From: Callaeas wilsoni
Lineage: Eukaryota > Chordata > Aves > Passeriformes > Callaeidae
Assembly (NCBI GenBank): GCA_013398955.1
Contig: VWPU01003049.1
Location: 1-64,000 of the forward strand
Reading direction: 5' to 3'
Length of the DNA: 64,000 nt
Part shown: positions 24,945-37,256 of the stretch, one piece after another
Position numbering within the stretch: the stretch's first letter is position 1
Layout of the letters: each line of letters begins with the position of its first letter
The notes under the pieces: model-generated
What the model was told of the DNA's origin: nothing
Seen by the model: the letters and a program-made list of their open reading frames with translations, nothing else
The model's database searches: none
Program-made: the position numbers and the translations under genes

Positions 24945-25095
24945 TCTCTTAGAGATGCTGTGACATCTCTGCCAAAACTGGAGGTTTTCAGCTCTTTACT
25001 GGACAAACCCCTCAGCAACCTGATTTAACTTTCAAGTTAAATGTTATTCTGACGTAGATTACCTCTTGAGGGCCTCCCACAACCTTAATTATTGG
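24945..25095 (+). mobile_element. CR1 3'-end fragment, sense
   Basis: Reads GAGATGCTGTGACATCTCTG, GGAGGTTTTCAGCTC and GACGTAGATTACCTCTTGAG, then GGCCTCCCACAACCTTAATT, a diverged form of the common CR1 3' UTR. It lies directly next to the antisense CR1 ending near 24927, so two CR1 pieces abut in opposite directions. Confidence 0.65.
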
Positions 25096-28084
25096 TACAA
25101 ACAGAAAATTCAGGACAAAGCCTACTTTTTCTCAATTTTATAAATTTGTATCAGATCACTAGTTACAGAAGGAATTATTAACTATTTATTAACTATTAAC
25201 AATTTTGACAATGCTTTGATTACACCTCTGGAAGCTTTTATTAATGTAAAGTTAATTTAAAAGAGATAAGACTTGGCAAATCCCCGTTTCCTGAGAGAAA
25301 AAACTGTGCTTTCTTACAGGAAGATAGAGGAAGACTCCATAAGCATTTAAGAAATGCCAGATATTTCAAATGTTACGTGAATTCCATCATATGGCAGTGA
25401 TGAACACCACACTGTAAAACAAATTATGTTATTTACACGATGCTGTCAGGAGGCTTTCATTGTTCAATTTCTTCCTAAGATGATCCTAAAGATTAACACG
25501 TACTGGGTATAACTGCCACTGGTATACCAGAAGTTTTTAAGCCTCTCGGTGTGTTCTCATCATGAAAAAACCTTTTCAATTCAAAATTTCCTTTACAGTT
25601 AAAAATCATACCCAAAGGCATATGTATAACTTCTTGTTCCTCTTTCACTATTCATTGATCTTAGAGTTATGGTTTTATTCATGAAGGAAGGGTCCTTATA
25701 GCTCAAAGGATATTCTTTGAAATTCTTTGAGTGGCTCAGAGATTGAGCCATTCTCAATATCTGAATTAATTGGCTAAATTGCACACTCTCTTATCTTTGC
25801 AGTCCTATTCCAGTGCAATGGAAACCCAGGGCAGTCCAAGTCGAATTATAATTTCATATCTAGCACACCCACACAAACACACAGGAAGCCTTAGGAGAAA
25901 GTTCAGATAGATAGAAGCAGATAAAATTATTTGCTTCCAGACATCTACATTTTCTGAGAAGAAGCTGTTCATAAGGTTTTCAAATAGGATTGATTTAATA
26001 CAAAATAGACATCTAAAAATTATTAAATTAATAATTCTCTAAAAATATATCTTTTCCCCTGCTTACTATGCAGCTGTGTCATTTATCCATGACTATTTCA
26101 GAGAAAAGTAGCTCAAGATGAATTAAATTAATACCATCTCTAGCTAAGGAGCTCATATCAGGTACCAACAAGATTGTTATTACAGACTCTCCACATGCTT
26201 CCAGCTTCTGATCTTATCTACAAGGTCTGGTGTTCTTTGGGATATTTCACCAGGGTGAAAGCCTTATCTTACTAAAGATGTCTGTACTATTATGATTACC
26301 ATTCCATGGAATTCCAGCAGCAGCTAAAACACGTTTCATCTTCAGAGAATCTGGTACAAACAATTTTGTTTCTAGCACACCGTAAGACAACAAGGATGCC
26401 ATATCAACAAGCTTGATACTTGCAGTTTTCACCATGTCTTAAACACATGTTTGCCCAGAATCTGATTAAGGAAGACTGAAAACTTTTAACTCTTAATGTT
26501 AAAAAACCCTGCCCTATTTTATATAATGTAAAAAGACTGAAACTGCTCATAGCTCACACATTTAATAGACTCATGCTAACATGACACAGTCAAGTACTTG
26601 ATAACCTTTTTGTTTTTCACCATAGTACTTGAAAGATCGAAGTATCTTTCTCCACCTCAAAACAAAAATTATTTTACAGTCATGTTGCTTGAGAACGAAA
26701 TTTTCAGGAAAGAGTTCATGTATTATGATTTACCTCTGAATTACTTTGGCATAGTTAGTTACCAATGAAATTAGGAGTAAGAGCTCAATCATTCACAGGT
26801 TTATTCACAACATTTTTATTTTTCATGGCAAGATTAAGAAAGCCATGTATTATTATAACACCCTGTACTTTTGTTGATGATAGTGTACAAGTTTGGATGC
26901 CTAGAGTCTATGGAAAGAAAAGCTTAGAAGTGAGGGATTCAATGCAAAAAAAACCCCAAACACAGATACACAAAATGCCTCCTTAGCCTGATCTCAAAAA
27001 AATCCCCTTGTGTTCTAAATGTTCTTTTTTTCACATGTATGAATAGGAGGGGAATTTGGTTTAATTTGTGATCTTTGGCTGATTTTTCTATTTCCCACGA
27101 GCGCTGAAAAGTCCCTGCTTATGGTGGAAGCAATGACACAAGCTGAGATGTTGGGATGAGAGACACTATGCAGAGAGAACTGGGAGCAGACACTGGCTTG
27201 GCTATACCAGAACTTACTTGCACAGAGAATTCCTGGCAAGTGCACAATATCTTCTTGCTGAGCCCTAGGGCAAAGACTGCAGTATAACTAATAATAACAG
27301 ATGTGACCTGTCTGGTAGACTACTATAAGAGCTGATCTTTTTTATGGAACAAATACTCACTGCACCTGTTTGTTTGTTTGTTTTTTTTTTTTTCCCCAGG
27401 TCAGTTGTATCATTCCCTTCTGTTTTCCTTTGTTTATCATTAAAAAAAAAAAAAAAATCAACATCAGCATAACTATTGCACCTACTTTGTTTTGCCTTTT
27501 CAACTGAGGAGTTACGCTGGGTCCTTCCTTTATTAGCACTTTGGTAAAGGAAGACTGAGGCACAGGGAAGGGGGAGAAATGTCTCTCCTGCTGGAAGATT
27601 AAAAGAGAAAATGTGCAACTCAACCATTTCTTTCCATATAAAATATATTTTCCAGCTAATGCAATGGAAAATATTGTTACTCCATTAGGCCATTAATTGG
27701 ATACATTTCTTCATTCATATTTCCGTAAAATTTGTGTACTTACATACATTGTATATAATAACTGTCAGATTATCAGATCCTCACTAGGAAATAGCTTGAT
27801 GTAGAATGTACCAAATGATTAATTCACATTGATGGTGTTTATCCTTTATGCCCAGTACTCCTCCTCCATCTTTTATCTGTATTATTGAATTATTGTATAA
27901 CATTTGTACTGTCTTTAACATGCTCATTATTTAAAAATCAATGAACTTAAATCAAATTGATTTTTCAAATACAGCCTACAGGATATTCTGTAAGAAATTG
28001 TACCTTGTCTTCAGAATTTTTTTTCACACTGCTTGTCTAGGTATAATGTTTGGAATTTTGTTTGTAATAAATAAATTTTTTAGT
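25096..28084. other. No gene recognised; AT-rich non-coding sequence
   Basis: T- and A-runs at about 27378-27395 and 27441-27456. Open frames on the minus strand at 27265-27627 run through these homopolymers and lack protein features. No repeat family or RNA gene was recognised. Confidence 0.45.
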
Positions 28085-28990
28085 TAATAAGGAGAGCTGA
28101 GAAACCACCACCCTTGATCTGCTGACCATCTGTTAGATGTTGCAGTCCAGGACATGGTTTCTGGCTCAGGATGTCCATTTCTGAAGTATTGAAAGCATAT
28201 GAAGCACATGCTGAAGTATGTCCCACTGGCTCAAGTTCAGCTTGCTATGCACTCTGGTCCCAGAGCCTTCCCAGCAGAAATATATTCCCACCTGCTTGTA
28301 GGGGTAAAGACCCCAGCTCGTGCTGCTCTTTGGGATAATTCCAGTTACTGGACTTCACATTCAACCCTGTTGAACTTTTTGATTCTTGCTGACCCAGTTT
28401 TTTCCAGCCTATCGAAATCTCTCTGTGTGGGTGCTCTTCCTTCTGATTAATCACTTCACCCAGTTTAATGTCATGCACAAACTTGGTGATGATGCATTCA
28501 GTCCTGTCATCCATATAGTCTAGAAAGATATTGAATAGTATTGAACCCTGAACAAACCCAGTCATGAGTGGGTGCCAGTTCAGCTTTACCCATCCTCCTT
28601 GTGCTCAACAGTATAGGCTGTTTTGCTCCAATTGTGCTCCATCTGAGCAGTCCATTTCTTAACCAAATTGTCAGAAGGGAAGTTGTGGGAGACTATGCCA
28701 AATTATCTACTAAAGTCAAAGAAGTAAATTCACAGCTCTCTTATAATCCAGTGAAAAAACCTTTTCCTCATTGAAAGCAATCAGGTTGGTTAAACCAACT
28801 TTACCCATGTTAAATCTGTGTTGACTTTTGCCAACGAATCTGCCACATAAGAATGTAGACCCACACTGCTCCCCAGCCAGTTTATAAACAGCAGTGATGC
28901 TTCTGACAGGGTGAAAGGCTGTGGTTCTCAGCCTGTGTGGACAACAAATAGAGTGTTGGAGGTGGCCTCACAGATTCTTTCAAAACACTA
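28085..28990 (-). mobile_element. CR1 retrotransposon fragment, antisense (RT and 3' region)
   Basis: The plus strand follows reverse-complement CR1 coding sequence: TTGTTGAACTT-like block, CAGCCTATCGAAATCTCTCTG, TTTAATGTCATGCACAAAC, TGAACCCTGAACAAACCCAG, and GTGTTGACTTTTGCCAAC. On the minus strand a broken reverse-transcriptase reading remains around 28400-28565 (GSILFNIFLDYMDD and FVHDIKLGE). In a live element the latter would be the FADD catalytic box, so the copy is dead. The limits are approximate because divergence rises at both ends. Confidence 0.75.
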
Positions 28991-31900
28991 TAAAATCATT
29001 TATATCATATGACTTTTTTTTAACTCTAAATTACTGTTCTTCACTTTCACTGAAGTGGGGAAATAATTTATCCTTATTGTGTATCTCAATTTCTTTCATA
29101 CTTCTGAGAATTTTATTGGGGCTCTAGAGAAGTTTCTTGCCTTGTGATATTAACCTTCAATTTTTGAGGCAGAAATTAAGGCTTTAGCATAACTTTCCAA
29201 ATATTGCTGAACTCTATGATCACAATTTGGTATTAATTAAAGTGTAAAAGTTACTATAAACTTTAAAAAATTAAACAAAGACTGCAAAGAGGATTCACTT
29301 AGTTAAAAACTGGTTAATAAAGCAACATCATGCCATGTTTTGCATAGTATTTTAGAACATTTTAGACCATTCCTATATCACTCCATGTCCAGGCCAGCAT
29401 GTTCCTTGGGAATTAATCTCTTTGTTCTGATGCATGTCCTTAGATCTTTATTTGTGTTCAAATATAATTCATTACGTTCAAATGAAAATAACTTATTTAA
29501 CATATGAGGGTCAGACTATGGATCCTACAGTCCATATCTATGTGCCAGGCAACCAACTCTTTAAGTTACTTTCTATATTTTCAAATAGTAGTTGGATTTT
29601 GCGAATATTAATATAATCCATGAGTGATGGACTACTAAACATGGCGGCAATTATACACTGTGATTAAGTAATCATCGAAATTCAGCAAAAAAAGAACAAA
29701 ATTCCCTAATAGCATAAAGTCCATTTTGATTAATACCCTTAGCATTAAGAATACATGAACTATCCTTTCAAAAATGTGTGTAGCACCCAGTTGTAAGGAA
29801 ATACTGGAGCAGCAGGTTGTTTCAGCTTTTTCATCATGTCTAGTTAACAGTTCGATCCATCCATTAACGTGCAGGACACCATAAAAATGGGAAATAAATT
29901 TATTTACAACTGATCTTAATAACTATAGGTACCAAAACATACAACTAAAACCAGAAATATTTGGGGAAAGTTCATGGTTTTCTTCATTGCATTTCTATCT
30001 CCAGGTATCTTACTTTTGCACAGAGCATGCATCTCTATTATAATTTATTGTAATTGTGTCTGTTTAGCTTATAAGTTATATTTATTTAAAATACTATATG
30101 AAATTGACATATATTTATATAGTTATGAGGAACAATCACCTGAATGAAGATAAAGCTTTTATTGTCAGACTCTTCTGTCTGCCATTTAGACAAAAAGAAC
30201 ATCTACCCGTAAAACTGGATGAGGAGACAGATCATTCAGAGGAAATCATAAGAGGTATTCTAGGGCAACAAGACTGTAGTAATAGAAACAGTTCGGTCTG
30301 CAAGATGCAAACTATCAAAGATTTAACTGATTTCAAATATTATAAGGTCAGTTATCTTTCCTGTTAATACACAGAAATTTTGACTTGCATCTAGTCAGTG
30401 TAGTCACCCATCGAGCATGCTACCTTCCCCTTACTGCAGAGAAACCCTAATACAATATTATCTGGTTCATAGGCTTACATTTTTAATAAAAATATTTGGC
30501 ATTCTGTTTTTGTTGTTACTTTCATCTCACGTTCTTTCCTCCTCTTGAGGAAAGTTATTGTATTGACTTCCTAGGTCTAGTACCTTTCCCAGTTGAATGT
30601 GTTTTCAGTGTTAGCATATTTTAGCCTGGCCACATCTATCTGTTGATGGCTGTACAGTTCTATCCATTCTCTGACTCAGCTCTCTGCTGTTTCTTGAGGC
30701 AGCTTAACACCACTTCAGTCAGATCCTTACCCCAGGCTTTACAAGTATTTTTCACATTCTTGTCGCTTTTCCCAGACCTCTCACTTGTTCTGTACTGTTT
30801 GTCCAGCCAATTGCTCACTCACCTTTTGACAATACACAGTTCCCATTTGTTTCTGTCATTTTGTCAGGGCTAGCCTTTCAATTTTAACACTCAATGGTTT
30901 CAGCAAAACACCCTAATTTGTTGAGAAAGTTTGACTTCAGATTCCAAGATGTAGCTGTGAGACTCAGAAGACGCAACATGTATCTCACAAAACATGGAGA
31001 CCATAACTTGGCATTGAAATACAATCAGAGATAGTAGGTTATGAAAGAAATAAAATGAAGTGCCATGGTAACACTACTTTTTTTTTGTTGCTGTTGCTCG
31101 TTTGTTTTAGTTTTGGCTAAAAGGCATTTTTCTTCCAAAACAAATTTTTCTATTAAAACATTCTTTTTCTTTTTCTTCTCAGAAAAATACAGATGAACCG
31201 GACGCAGTTTGACAGCCAAGACATTTAAACATTCTAATATTTTTCCAGTGATTCCAAAGCTGGCAGTTCATAAAGTATTCTCATTTTCACAGCTCTATTC
31301 ATCTTGAAAAATGTGTGATTCACTGTAAATAACCAGTAAAGTCCATAATGTTTCATCAGAGACAAGATTTCAACTTGTCTTTCTGAGGCCTTTCTAATAA
31401 GATGACACTTGGTAGCTACACCTAATTGTTGAACAGTTAGTGTATTTTTCCCATATAAATATTTCAAGAAAAGCATTTACCTACAACACAAAAAAACCCC
31501 TAGAACTTGGGACCGTGACCATGTTATGTGGTCTTCTGTCAGCAAGAAATTCCATTCTAATATTGCTAGGGATTGTTGTTTTCTTTTTTTTCTTTTTGAG
31601 GGCGGGAGGGGAGCAGGAAGAAGGATGGAAGCACATATTGTAGAGTAATTATAATCTTTATTATTTCCTATGGACTATTCTTTTGGTGGAATGCTTTAGA
31701 AAAGTAGACTTTCACATAGGTTTTGGGTGTCTCAGAGTCTAGAAGGGAAAACTTGGTAGGACTTTTCTGATATTTGTGATACTAATTTGAAAATCTGCTA
31801 AACCTCATAGTATTACAGATATAAAGAATAAAAGCTCTAAACATCGGTTTCAACTTGACAGTAGGTATATCCTCAAGAAATCTAATTAACTCACTGTTAT

Positions 31901-33264
31901 TCCTTCCACTGCTTTTAGGGTTGTTCTTCTGGAGGAATCTCATGTGCATTTCACTGTCTGATCAAGTTTGGTTGGTAATGACTGTTTTTTTGATGATTTG
32001 AATTACATTAATTCTTTTGTAGAAAATGAGTAATTAAAAGACATTTAGTGTAACTAATTATTTCTCTGGATTCCATTAAGTAGAATAAATAATTATTTAA
32101 TTCATCACATGCACAGCTAGCAAGTGCAATTATCTAATCTATACATTTTCATAAATGAGACTGACATAGACATCGGCTCTTTTTGCTGATACTCCTTGAG
32201 ATTTTCTCAAAACTATCTGCCTTTATAAAAGATGACTAGTGTGTTCAACTTAATACAAGTCACGATAGCCTATCTTTTCTAATAGGTATAAATCTTCCTG
32301 AAATGCGTGATTTTTCTATTTTTTTCTCTAAATTATAATAAAAACTTTAATGAAATATTGTCTCATTATTTCTTGAAAATCTTGACTATTAATTTCTTCT
32401 TCTAAAGCCAGATAATATTTCATATGCTAGAATATATATAAAAATCTATTCTTTTTAACTTGTCAAAAAGTTCTCTCCTTGTTATAAATTTGTCAGATAA
32501 TTAGAATTAAAAAATGGAGACTAAGAAATGTTACCTTAAGCATTTAAACAGTATATTATGTTTATCCTGATACCTTTAAAAATAAACTTTATGAGTTTAC
32601 ATTTATGTAATAAAGCTTTTTGCATGCAAAATCTCATTAAATTCAGTGAATAATTTCAAATTCAAAAAAGTCATAATTCTAAAAGTTCTATTTCTATCTA
32701 TTCTATGGATGGTAAAGTTGTGTTCTGATGTTTCTAATGACTGAAAAGCTTTGTCATTAGCTCTCCCTTTCTATCACAGTGGAGAATTCATGATAGATTT
32801 TTGTCTTAAGGTGCATAAACTTGAGCATGCTACATTAAATGTAGAAAAATTGAATGTATAATAAGGAAATCACAATACCTAAATATGCAATTACTACTGT
32901 CAGTCTTTCAGCTCTCAGTGATAACTCATGTTATCTGTTGGAAGAAAAAAAGTGTAAAGTGAAAACTACTCCAAAAATACATCTTTCCAACATATGTTCT
33001 CTAAAAAAAAAAAAAAGGTACTAACTCATAGATATGAGGGAGAAAAAGAAAATTCGGATAAGTAACAGCTAAGAATTTTATTTGTGTTACTAACCATTAA
33101 TATTTATAGCACACATCTACATCATATAGCTGATCTAGGCTTCCTGTGGATCCTTGTGGATGAAAATCTGTACATGAGCCACAGTGTGCATTCACAGCCC
33201 AGAAGGCCAACCACAAAAAAAGCCCAAAAAACCTGTAACAAACCCCAAAAACTGATTCAAAATA
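28991..33264. other. No gene recognised; AT-rich non-coding sequence
   Basis: Open frames such as 30098-30367 (plus, 89 codons) and 31234-31476 (minus) have no known motif. A T-rich patch lies near 31078-31087 and an A-run at 33003-33015. I see no repeat family here. Confidence 0.4.
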
Positions 33265-33835
33265 GGAATGGACAGTAGGCCAAGGAAGGGTGTTCTCCTC
33301 CTCTACTCTTCCCTCTTTAAGCTCCCACCTGCATTACTGCGTCCAAGTCCAGGGTGCTCAAGACAAGAAGAAAGACTTGTTAGAATGGGTCCAGAGAAAA
33401 GCCACAAATATGTCCAGAGCACCTCTCCTATGAAGACAGGCTGAGACAGTCGGGGTTGTTCAGACTGGAGAAGAGAAGGCTCTGGGGACACATAATTGTG
33501 GTCTTCCAGTACATTAATGGGGCTTATTTAAAGGAGAGAAAAAGGAATTTTTAAACAGGCAGATGGTGACAGGACAAGGGGCAATGGTTCTAAACTGAAA
33601 AGGGCAGATTTAGATCAGGTGTTGGGAAGAAATTCTCCACGACAAGAGTGGGAAAAAACTGGAACAGTTTCCTCAGAGGTTGTGGATACTCCATCTCTGG
33701 AAGTGTTCAGTTCCAGACTTAATGGGGAGTTGGGCAACCTGGTCTAATGAAAGGTATTCCTGCCCACAGTAGTGGGGTTTGGAATTAGATGATCTTTAAG
33801 ATCCCTTCCAATCCAAACCTTTCTATGATTGCATT
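33265..33835 (+). mobile_element. CR1 retrotransposon 3' end, sense, 5'-truncated
   Basis: Shows the CR1 3' region in order: GTCCAGAGAAAAGCCACAAA, GAAGACAGGCTGAGACAGTC, GGGGTTGTTCAGACTGGAG, GACAAGGGGCAATGGTTCTA, GGAACAGTTTCCTCAGAGG, GATGATCTTTAAGATCCCTT and TTCTATGATTGCATT at the tail. The terminal ATTCTATGATT-like repeat supports an intact 3' end near 33830. It is truncated at the 5' side, as is usual for CR1. No coding capacity remains. Confidence 0.9.
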
Positions 33836-34720
33836 ATTTCAGTGATGCATTAAAACAATGCTAAAACAATAAGTTTAAGATGCTGTGTTCAGTTTACTCA
33901 GTTATATTAGAATAAGTGGAGAAAAAAGGGTCAAGAAAAAAGGTAACTGTAGCTAGTGATAAACTCTCAGTGTTCAGTTCATACCTATGGCTATATACTT
34001 TTACCACAGCAGTGGATAAAAGTAATCCTCTCTGCACTTTGAAGAATACTTAGAATTCTTTTATTACAGCAAAAGTCCACAGGATTTAAATGAGTATTAA
34101 ATCTTGTAAAGTGGAGAAACTTCAAAAGAGAGATGCACTCTCTTTTGCAGTAGAGTCTGTGGGTGGTCATGGGTGTCAAATTAGATATGAGTTTGCAGTG
34201 TAATATGACAGAAAAATGCAATTCAACAAAGGTAACAAGTCATGGAGGATGAAGACAGTTGTCATTCTATACAGCTCATGTGGTATAGAATCACCCAAAC
34301 ATGCCATTCTATTGCATGTACCTTGGCATCAGAGAAGTTGATATACAGCTTGAGAAGATAATTTGTGTTGAAAGAGTGTATATTTGAAGTAAAGAAAAAA
34401 AAAGATTATTAGAAAGATGTAGGTGGGTGGAAAAGAGGATTACTCACTGATAATTTCCTATATATACCTGAAGAAAGAAAATGACTGGTGGGATTAACTA
34501 TTTGTTGTGCTGCTGGAACTCACAAATTTGGTGTGCTGCTGGAACTGGAATGCTACTGCAGCTCTGCAACAGCAGAGCTAAATTTATCTCAAAGTGTACC
34601 AGAATATGCAATAAATCTGTTTCATTAAAATGTTGATAAATTAATGCCTTTATTAATCTTTAGAATATAATTGCATCTCATGTTATGGAATGAAAACAAG
34701 GAGGAAAAGATATGGTAATG
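33836..34720. other. No gene recognised; AT-rich non-coding sequence
   Basis: A direct repeat of about 15 bases (GTGCTGCTGGAACT) occurs near 34508 and 34533. Nothing else was recognised. Confidence 0.4.
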
Positions 34721-35290
34721 TGACTAGTAAATGCCGGTGGGCAGCTGAGCCCAACACAGCTGCTCACTCAGTACCCCACAGTGGGATGAGAGAGAGAATT
34801 GGAAGAACAAAATTAAGAAAAACTCATGGGTGTGGAAAAAAGATAGTTTAATGGGAAAAGCAAGGCTGTGCATGCAAGCAAAGAAAAACAAGGAATTTAT
34901 TCACTGCTGCTCACCAGCAGTCAGGTGCTTAGCCATGTCTAGGAAAGAAGAGTTCCATCATGCCTAACAGTGACTTGGGAAGACAAGCGTCCCTCACTTC
35001 CTTCTTTCCTTAGTTTTATATGCTGAGAATGATGTCATATGGTATGGGTTGTCCCTTTGGTTAGCTGGGCTCAGCAGTCTCTGAGTCTATGGCCTCTCCC
35101 AACTCCTCGTGCATCCCCAGCCTGCTTGCTAGCAGGACAGTCTGAGAAACAGAAAAGGCCTTGCTGTGCAAGCACCACTTAGCAAGAAATATTGGTATAA
35201 TATCAACACTTATTTTGTCACAAATCCAGAACACTGCATATGTGAGGTGCTATGAGGAATGTTAATTCTGTGCTAGCCAAAACTAATACA
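34721..35290 (-). mobile_element. Solo LTR, family A (avian ERVL-like), antisense, near full length
   Basis: This is the reverse complement of the family seen at 59401-59998. Plus-strand order: CACAGTGGGATGAGAGAGAG, AGTTTAATGGGAAAAGCAAG (polyadenylation region), AACAAGGAATTTATTCACTG, ACTTGGGAAGACAAGCGTCC, TTTTATATGCTGAG (TATA region), ATGATGTCATATGGTATGGG, AAGGCCTTGCTGTGCAAGC and finally AGCCAAAACTAATACA. The upper end at about 35290 matches the 5' LTR terminus (TGTATTAGTTTTGGC on minus). The lower end is approximate. I could not identify a convincing target-site duplication. No internal retroviral region is present, so it is a solo LTR. Confidence 0.85.
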
Positions 35291-36559
35291 AATTTTAAAA
35301 AAGTGTAAAGATTTGTTGGATGACAAGGAAGTTAATTTCATGAAGAGGAAGCTAAATTAACTTGCTTGAAAAAAATAAACTTGAATTTGACCAAGAAGTT
35401 CAACTAAAGTTAAACTAAATCCTAGTTAGAAAAGTTGAATAATTCTCTTGGAATTATGTGCAATCTGTACTATGCTCTGTTTCTCTCCTGGTTGATGTAC
35501 AGACTCCCCATCCAGCTGTCAAAGCATGCTTTTTATTCTCTGAAAGTCCAGCTGACACAGCTGGCACAGTCTGAGTTACGAGCTTAAGGAAGAAAGCTGC
35601 TGAATCCTCTCAGGGAGTACTTGCAGACTGGTTATGGGCTGGATTCCTGCCTAGTAAGTAGAAAGAGTAACCAGACAGCCAGTTTCCTATCTAACCACAG
35701 TTTATGCAAAATAGACTGGAGAGAAAAACCATGCCTAGTTATGAAGGCAGACTAGAACTTCAGACAGGTCTTCTGCACTGCTAACCACAATGGATTAATA
35801 TTTCATTGTGTGACAGTGCCCATCAGTGATAAATTTGTCATTCAAAGTTGTTTTGCAAGGAAATCTTTTATCTACAAGGATAAGTATCTTTTCCCAGCCC
35901 TTTTATCAATTTCAATTCATAAACAGTAAAGAAGTAGAACACATATGACAAGGCTGCACTAACATATAGGAGTATAATAAAAGGTATTAAAAGAAGGCAT
36001 AGAAATGATACAGAGTGATGATATATTTCCATGAAGTACAGCATGGTTTATCATCCGCTTTCAGGTAAATAAGAATATATTTCTCATTCAATTAAAAACT
36101 ATTAAGGAAGACAAAAGAAAATGATGAGCCGGGTAAATAATAAGTTTACGTGGAATTTAGTGAAAGAGACATTTCATAAAGTTTCTTAGCGAGAAAAATT
36201 CATTACCTCTAGAAAGTATAAAAGTCAATGAACTTTCTATTTATGTTTCCCCGAGAAACTACATACAGACCTTTTACATCAACCTGATTTTGTTTGTTAA
36301 ATCAAATAAATTTCCATAAGCAATTTCAATTACTTACATGAATAGTCATAAATATATATTAATAACAGGCAGCTAGAAAGATATATGTATATTGTTAAAT
36401 TAGTTTTTGTTTATACAAATGTGGTTTTATCATTGATATGTAAATTGAATTTCTATGGCAAGAAATGTGTAAAGATGAAACTGAAACTACACATGTAACC
36501 AAGAAAGTTTATATTGAACTTATTTAATAAAAATGTCAGTAAGATGCAGTCAATGGCTC
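35291..36559. other. No gene recognised; AT-rich non-coding sequence
   Basis: No repeat, RNA or coding signal that I could support. Confidence 0.4.
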
Positions 36560-37256
36560 CATGTCCAAGCTGAGATCAGTGACAAATGGCATTTCTCAGG
36601 GGTCAGTATTTGGACCAGCATTGTTTAACATCTTTGTTGGCACTAGGACAGTGGGATTGAGTGCACCCTCGGGCAGCTTTGCTGACTGCACCAATCTGTG
36701 TGGTGCGGTTGAGATGCTGCAGGGTAGGGATGACATGCAGAGGGACCTTGAGAGGTTTGAGATGTAGTTAAAAAATGTAAAATGCAAGATCCCGCGCCTG
36801 GGACAGGGCAATCCCTAACACAAATACAAGCTGAGCAGAGGTTTGGCAGAGGTTTGGCAAGGTTTGCAAGAAGCCTCACAGAAAAGGACTTTGGAGAACA
36901 AGGGTGTGTAGTGAGAGGACAAGGAGGGGATGAATTCTAGAACTTAAAGAGGGCTCATGAAAACAAGGGAGAGGGACTTTTTGTATGGGTAGGTAGTGAC
37001 AAAGACAAGGGGCAATGGTTTCAAACTGGAAGAGGGCAGATTTCATTTAGATATTAGGAAGAAATTTTTTACTGTAAGGGTGGCAAGGCACTGGAACAGA
37101 TTTTCCTGAGAAGTTGTGAATATTTCATCCCTGGAAGTGTTCAAGGCCCAGTTGGGTTAAAAAACCTGGTCCAGTAGAAGGTGTCTCTGTAGGAGTGCTG
37201 GAACTAGAGGATCTTTAAGGTGTCTTTCATTCCAAGGAATTCTATGACTCTGTGCA
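36560..37256 (+). mobile_element. CR1 retrotransposon, sense, with end of reverse-transcriptase ORF and 3' UTR
   Basis: A 5'-truncated CR1. The frame at 36561-36767 reads as a decayed reverse transcriptase: GISQGSVFGPALFNIF (palm domain), then GSFADCTNL where live elements have the FADDTKL catalytic box, then a conserved DMQRDLERFE stretch. The second catalytic Asp is Cys here, so the enzyme could not work. The 3' UTR follows (GACAAGGGGCAATGGTTTCA, TTAGGAAGAAATTTTTTACT, GGAACTAGAGGATCTTTAAG), ending at TTCTATGACTCTGTG near 37256. Confidence 0.9.

Noticed and set aside
30098..30367. Plus-strand open frame of 89 codons with somewhat protein-like composition
   Set aside because: No recognised family. 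A weak donor-like GTCAG follows but no convincing exon limits. The length is compatible with chance.
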